Below, piece after piece: positions 59,401-64,000 of a stretch of DNA of 64,000 nt; position 1 is the first letter of the stretch; every line of letters starts with the position of its first letter. A program made the translations under genes and the position numbers. The stretch covers positions 13,702,001 through 13,766,000 of the forward strand of contig OZ316896.1 in the NCBI GenBank assembly GCA_973895155.1, written 5' to 3'. Origin of the DNA: Marsupella aquatica. Its lineage: Eukaryota > Marchantiophyta. The notes under the pieces were generated by a model, which worked only from the letters and a program-made list of their open reading frames with translations, ran no database searches and was not told the origin of the DNA.

Positions 59401-62400
59401 GAATCAAATTGAACAGGTTTTCTTCTATCCAAATGAGGCCAAGGTCTCTTGGAGACATGTGCTTCATAAGGAAGGAAGGTCTCGCAGAGTAGTTGAGGGT
59501 ATAGAAGATCTGGAATACAATGATCTTAGACCTCGTCATGAGGCAGTCGAAGCTGGGCTTGTTGCTGCGGCTAACGTGGTTGTGCCTTTAGAGGATGGAG
59601 AGACCCTAGTTATTGTGCCAGGGGCGGTGCCCATGACAGATGATTCAAATGAGGATACTATAGATGATGATACTTGGGAAGATTCTGAGGATTCTGAGGA
59701 AGAGTGACAAGTGAACTGTTTGTTCCAGTATTTTGATGCAGTCGTCATCAGAATCTAAAGGTGATGCAGAAGTTGGACTTCCGAGTGGGAATGCGTATGA
59801 GGCTTGGAGAGAGGCTAACATAGCAGCCAACAACGTTTACATTAAAGAGAATCTTAGAGATTCAATCATAGCAATTAATAGGTACTAATAAGTCCACTTG
59901 AGCTTTTCTTTGAGTATTACTTTGTTGTTTACTTCTATGGATCGATCTACACCCCAATGTATACTAATGGTTATTTTATCTTCTTATTACCAGTTGTGTA
60001 CAAGGAACCTCACTTGGGGGAGAGAAAAAGAGACGTAAGAGTTCCACCAAGACATCACAAAGTGCAAGTTTATTGCCCCAAAGAAGGAGCTCAAGAAACA
60101 TCGGGAGACATTTTCCAGATATGGCAGACAATGAGTCAGGAGGGAGTCAATCGCAAAAATCATCTGCTACAGACTATGAAAATGAAGACAAGCACTATTC
60201 TAACTCCCGTTCTAACTCAGAGGATGAGCAACTGGATGAGGTAAAGGCTAAATTTATTGTATCCCTTGGCCTGCCTTATAAAGGATTCCCAACAAGATTA
60301 TCCAACCCCTGGCCGTAGAGTATCTGATACTGCATTGAAGACAGTAACTTCACCAACGGTTCTCAAGGTGAGTTTTAGCTTATGGTTTAATTTCTCTTTT
60401 GCAATCATTTTGTATTGTGCAATATGGTGGGAATGGTGAGAACATACAAATTGTTAACCTGTGCAGGATTTATTGGTAATTGAATATGCTAGCATTCTAA
60501 CCTCACTGAATGATCACTAGTAGTCTTCAACTATCATCATTTGGCACTACAGATTAATTATTATCCTTAATGATTTTCAATTTGCTTTTGTGACAGTTTA
60601 AGATTGGGGATGTGGTTAAATTGAAATCTCCCGTGGATCAGCGGATTATTGCACTTGCAACAGTGATGGGCATTTGGAAAGAAGATTTCTACTATGACAA
60701 GGAGATTCCAATTGGACATTTGATGGTGACTGCTAAGACAGTGCTTGAACCAGATACACCTCTGCTTGAGAAAGGGCACCCAGAGTCCAAGGTAGAATTC
60801 TTGAAGGATGTGGAGAACAAACCCTTTCTGTGGTACCAGAAGTTAATGAGGAAATAGTTACTATGATTGTGCCATTGGAAGCAGTAAGTAAACTGAAAAA
60901 TCTAGCCCTTTTTGTTATGTTTTTGGAACAATTTGGATTGCTCAAGGCAGTACATAGCTTTATAGATTGAGGCAGTAGTGAGGGCAGTAGCTCTATAAAA
61001 TTGAGGCAACTTTACTGCAGGTAGTATGATTTATGGATCCTCTTCATACAGGAAGATATCAAATGTACTTTTTGTCATGTTTCAAGCTTTTTAGAAGCAT
61101 TCCACCAATTCTATGAAATGTCTGCTCTGTGAATTGTGCATGACTGTTGTATCAAGCTTCCATGGTACAACCTAGCAAGTGGATTGTTGGTAGAATCACT
61201 ACACAATCAGTCAGGATACACCTTGCAGGACTGAGCACAAATCTCAAATGTGTTTACAAAGCCATGACACAAATGACTCTAATTATAGTCATACTCATAC
61301 TCACAAGTCACTATAGGACCAGTTATTACCCGTGTATTTGAGAGTTCTAATAGCCATTCAAAAGCAACTTGAAATAAAGTCATACATACCATTCACAAAA
61401 GCACTCCTAAATCAGTCATCACATGCGCCTTACTCAGTTGTAAAAAGTTGTAAACAAGTGACTTCAATTACAGTCATATTGGTCGCTCACAAAAACACTC
61501 CAAAACCAGTCATTCACTATATTTATTTGAGTTATAGGAAGCTGGAAACATTGACTACAATTTGAGTCATACATATCATTCACAAAAGCACTCCAAACAA
61601 GTAATTATCCACATCTTTTTCAGTTGTAGAAAGGTATGCAAAAATAACTCCTAGGTAAGTTGTATATATCATTCACAAAAGCAGCCCGGAACCAGTCATT
61701 ATTTGCACATTTTTGAGTTTTAAAAAGGTGGGCAAAAATTACCCCCAAGAGAGTTATATGTGTCATTCACAAAAGCACTCCACAATTAGTCGTTATCCAC
61801 ATTTGTAAAGGACTCTTGAATTTCAGTTGTTGACTTATACCACTATGTGTCTGAAACAACATTTGCACCAATGCAACTTGTCTTTGTGCACTCAAAAGTT
61901 CAGTCGTAAATTGTCTGAGTTGACTTGAAATATAGTTATTTTTGAAGTCATAAAAAACCAGTTTCCTACTAGTGCACCAACATTATGAGGAAACTATAGA
62001 CATTGGTAATGATTCTGTTTAATAACATTCGTTTTAACTTGATCTGGACAGGAACATCTGCAACCTCCATCTAAGAGCTTGGCAGATGCAAAAGAAACCC
62101 CTACAAAGGTTGGACCTTCCATGAGTGGCATGGTGCAATGTTACAAAGACCCTGTGACTGGCCAGCTATTTGAATGTAAGTAATTTCAAAGATTTTCAAT
62201 GTATTTTTCAATGTTGATCTATATGAATGTTGGATTCATAACTCCAGTGGTTTGCATGTGTATAGTGGTGGTTCCATCAACATCGATTGGGAAATCTGGA
62301 CACTCTGCAGTAGTGACATCCAGTCAGGGTTCAGGTAAGTCAAATTCAATGAAGCGTCCTCCTATTATATTGTAATATTTCTTGTCCCTCAATTTGCAAT

Positions 62401-63681
62401 TGTGGATGATCAATATTGGATGCTCATTGTGTATGTAGAGGGAAGAAAGACTGCAACAGAGCAACGCAGGGAATCTAGGCAAGCCAAAAAACAATTCCAG
62501 AGAACCGGTAGTGCAAGAAGGGCTGACAATAAGAAGGGAAAATTGATAACGGTAAGATTTTCATTGCACATTTCACATTTGTGGCCTACAGTTTGTGTAC
62601 TCAGAAGCAATTGGGTGTTTGTTTCATTCCCAATGTTGATGACTATCATTTGTGGTGTTTTTTTCAGATTCATGACAATGATATTGATGATTCTCATCCT
62701 AATAAACCATATTGGATGGAGGAGCTACGTGCCAATGTCTTGAGGCTTTTTGATGTATCAGAACCTGATTGGAACAAACAAGATCCAAACATAATTGAGG
62801 ATGTGCAGAAATTGATGAAGGCAGATTGGGAGTATCCAGATAAGCAGTCAGTGTCTGACAAGAAATTTATTAGTCACTGCCGGACGTTATTGAAAAGAGA
62901 ACGTCACAAACTAAATACTTATTGGAAGGATGTATGTAAACGTGATCGCTCCAAACCAGGACCTCAATATGTTGACCCATTGAAATGGGCACGACTGGTG
63001 GATCATTTTGATAGTCCTGCTTTGCTTGCAAGGAGTACTGTGATGAAAGCAAGGAGGGCAGAAGTGGTGAACAAAGAGCATTTTGGAAGAGGAGGGGCTG
63101 CTGGAGCAGAAAAAAGATTGGTAAGAATCTTCAGATGGTCCATCTCATTGCAGGTCTAGACTGTCATTTGAATTGAAGTGTTTATCTAGTATAGGAATAA
63201 ACAATGACATGATGAGTTCTCATTAATATTCCAATTGCTTTGAATGTGATTATGTGTTTCCAGAAAGCAAAAGGAATGACGAGCCCTGTTATATCAAAAC
63301 TTGTGTCTAGTAGTCCAGTCCCCCCAGTGCAGATCAGTCCATCTATGGGCAGTGGTGAACATCGAGGCAGTAGTTTTGTTGGAATTGGATCTGCACATGG
63401 ATCAGCGGTATGTAATGAAAACCTGTGTATATATTCAATTTTGATTATCAGTTATCCATGATGTTCAAATTATCATTCATGATTGACATTGTATGGTGTG
63501 TTTGTGTATGTAGACTCCACTGTCCAGGAAAACTACAATTGAGGAACCAGCTCGATTACTCAAGCTTGAACAATCTGTGGAGAATTTAACCAAGCTTGAA
63601 TTCAAAGTGGACAATTTGACATCTATGATGGGCCTCATTCACAATTGGAGGACCCAAAAGGAACGTCACACTCAGAAGTGA
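50481..63681 (+). CDS. TNPA/Transposase_24-type accessory protein of element A, eight exons, interrupted by element B in an intron
   Basis: Exons: 50481-50578, 50695-50905, 52-bp position 62052 to 62175, 62266-62334, 62439-62551, 62668-63120, 63264-63407, 63514-63681. All have GT and AG borders, and all phases join to 1380 nt, giving 459 residues with no stop. The third intron (50906-62051) contains the whole of element B.

The N-terminal part is basic then acidic (SESDYDTDAEYSEDE). The sixth exon has WEYPDKQSVSDKKF, LKRERHKLNTYWKDV and the block WARLVDHFDSPALLARS with KARRAEVVNKEHFGRGG, like the Transposase_24 domain of plant CACTA second proteins. The last exon is probably coiled coil (LLKLEQSVENLTKLE). 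By analogy with TNPA it would bind subterminal repeats. Continued expression would require splicing out 11 kb. Confidence 0.82.
51690..53110. repeat. Left subterminal tandem duplication of element B, unit about 706 bp
   Basis: Two long, highly similar units; for example TATAACTAG followed by TTGGCACACGTGATGGGGGT occurs at 52085 and 52791. A diverged third copy continues to about 53480. ACCACTT, CACTTG and ACTACAAA motifs recur throughout. The ORFs in this segment come from the repeat. Confidence 0.85.
53500..55727. other. Element B leader and promoter region, no recognised gene
   Basis: Short ORFs only. Contains (GAGATT)4 at 54782-54805 and GC-rich GGCGCAGCAAGATCAGTTT repeats at about 54860-54970, which parallel the array at 41240-41540 of element A. 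Confidence 0.45.
54782..54805. repeat. Microsatellite (GAGATT)4
   Basis: Four perfect copies of GAGATT. Confidence 0.95.
55728..59707 (+). CDS. TNP2-type CACTA transposase of element B, apparently intact
   Basis: Catalytic transposase that cuts the CACTA ends. Exon 1 55728-57533, exon 2 57710-58614, exon 3 58765-59707; phases join to give 1217 residues.

In order: LLRRDDKLWRRQ near 24, the Cys/His segment CPCFVCNCRG with HLIAHSRH, DSSDEEW, LALDGVNPFG near 380, STWPVVLLNYNLPPWLS, LLIPGPESVTD, TINDYPALG near 478, CVVCGPH (Transposase_21), then LLINHVLDPMHTEKN, SHDYHCLMQQILPLA, DVMTHLMIHIVEELDICG and RNRARPEASMAEGY (DUF4218). The C-terminal region ends in an acidic tail (DDDTWEDSEDSEEE). The first two Asp residues of the presumed catalytic triad would be in LALDG and TINDY; this is by family analogy. 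No stop or frameshift is seen. Confidence 0.93.
59736..60857 (+). CDS. Accessory (TNPA-position) protein of element B
   Basis: Exons 59736-59881, 59994-60240, 60284-60367, 60597-60857 join in phase to give 245 residues. Exons 1 and 2 are positional and compositional counterparts of the first two exons of element A's second gene: a short charged first exon, then basic and acidic Ser-rich sequence (KKRRKSSTK, DEQLDE). The last exon (FKIGDVVKLKSPVD, IALATVMGIW, IPIGHLMVTAKTVLEPDTPL, FLWYQKLM) resembles a small domain found near the end of some plant CACTA second proteins (DUF8039-like; tentative). The third intron-exon border is less certain because the intron would be only 43 nt. No Transposase_24 block is present, unlike element A. 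Confidence 0.65.
60858..61974. repeat. Right subterminal repeat region of element B
   Basis: From about 61200 to 61800 a motif of about 75-90 bp recurs: CATTCACAAAAGCACTCC, CCAGTCATTAT, TTTGAGTT and AGTCATA. It ends in the terminal repeat at 61974. Confidence 0.8.
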
Positions 63682-64000
63682 TCATAGTTTATTATGCTTT
63701 AGGACATCATTTGTAAGGTGTAATGAGATGATATGCAAAATTTGATGTACTATACTTAATAAACATCCTGTAGGTTGGTAACATTAATTAAACTATCTAG
63801 CATTTGAGACTTTGAAGCTTTCCTTATATGTCTTTCAAAGATCGATAAAAGGACTTGTCACGCAATGAGTCACATCATTTCAGGACTTGAAAGGACTCTA
63901 AAACTTGCATTTTAGATAATGAAATTTTACCAAGGCATGCATACTAGTAGAATAATCTTATATTTTAAAACTCAAACATTGACACACACTAAACTTTTAT
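63682..64000. other. 3' flank of element A accessory gene
   Basis: AT-rich, with AATAAA at 63758-63763 as a possible polyadenylation signal for the accessory gene. No terminal repeat of element A is present. Confidence 0.45.

Larger units (their letters stand above)
50929..61974 (+). mobile_element. CACTA (En/Spm-like) element B, complete, 11,046 bp, nested in element A
   Basis: The left end CACTAGAAGAAAACT at 50929 and the right end AGTTTCCTACTAGTG ending at 61974 are inverted repeats with two mismatches in 15. The 3-bp target duplication CAC lies at 50926-50928 and 61975-61977, as expected for CACTA elements. Contents: left subterminal repeats (50.95-53.7 kb), a leader region without recognised genes (53.7-55.7 kb), an intact TNP2-type transposase (55728-59707), an accessory gene (59736-60857) and right subterminal repeats (61.1-61.97 kb). 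It looks structurally complete and possibly autonomous. Confidence 0.95.
39007..64000 (+). mobile_element. CACTA (En/Spm-like) element A, left end and body; right end beyond window
   Basis: The left end CACTAGTAGAAAATGG at 39007 matches the terminal repeat of element B (CACTAGTAGGAAACTGG at B's right end, read inward). It is followed by about 1.8 kb rich in ATGAC/GTCAT, typical CACTA subterminal repeats. The element then carries an EDM2-like PHD gene, a Cys-rich ORF, a TNP2-type transposase and a TNPA/Transposase_24-type gene, all on the plus strand. Element B (11 kb) is nested at 50929-61974 and a MITE at 48874-49165. A alone is thus at least 13.9 kb. No right terminal repeat is seen before 64000. 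Confidence 0.85.

Noticed and set aside
63940-64000. CACTA string and CTAGTAG near the window end as the right end of element A
   Set aside because: Both read in the wrong orientation or lack the following GAAAA/TTTTC block; the true right end should finish in CTAGTG.

Overview
The window looks like nuclear DNA of a land plant, most likely a non-flowering one such as a bryophyte or lycophyte; the species cannot be fixed from the sequence. The evidence is plant-type AP-4 beta adaptin, a plant P450, a plant HYD1-type sterol isomerase relic, GT-AG introns of about 80-250 nt, EDM2-type PHD fingers and CACTA, copia and MITE elements. Host genes are sparse and most of the window is transposons, their debris and degenerate tandem repeats.

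1-5.4 kb: the 5' end of an AP-4 beta-adaptin gene (minus strand, runs off the window), a possible divergent small gene 204 bp away, and an intronless, multiply frameshifted relic of a HYD1/EBP sterol isomerase. 5.4-18.6 kb: no convincing intact gene. It holds several arrays of 80-135 bp degenerate repeats and a 'ghost' locus (10.85-12.1 kb) that keeps the 5' leader, first codons and 3' flank of a P450 paralogue but has lost the gene body.

18.69-26.79 kb: the most interesting part. Two divergent genes lie between matching terminal inverted repeats. The minus-strand gene encodes a ParB-like domain followed by a permuted (beta-class) N4/N6 amino DNA methyltransferase. The plus-strand gene encodes a DUF7869-type, RNase H-like transposase. 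The two ORFs at the start of the methyltransferase gene overlap and are joined by a shift of exactly -1 at an A AAA AAG heptamer. A 13-14 bp palindrome recurs four times in the element, twice between the genes. Both genes carry lesions in this copy.

27-39 kb: an 8-bp-TSD MITE, gene-poor repeat-rich DNA, an intact intronless P450 (32.8-34.4 kb), a second MITE and a 5'-truncated copia fragment.

39.0-64 kb: nested CACTA elements. Element A starts with its terminal repeat at 39007, inside the copia fragment, and runs past the window end. It carries an EDM2-like PHD-finger gene, a Cys-rich ORF, a TNP2-type transposase broken by a MITE and a stop codon, and a multi-exon TNPA/Transposase_24-type gene. 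Element B (50929-61974, 11.05 kb, TSD CAC) sits inside an intron of that last gene. B has an apparently intact three-exon transposase and its own accessory gene. Order of insertion: copia, then A in copia, then B and a MITE in A.
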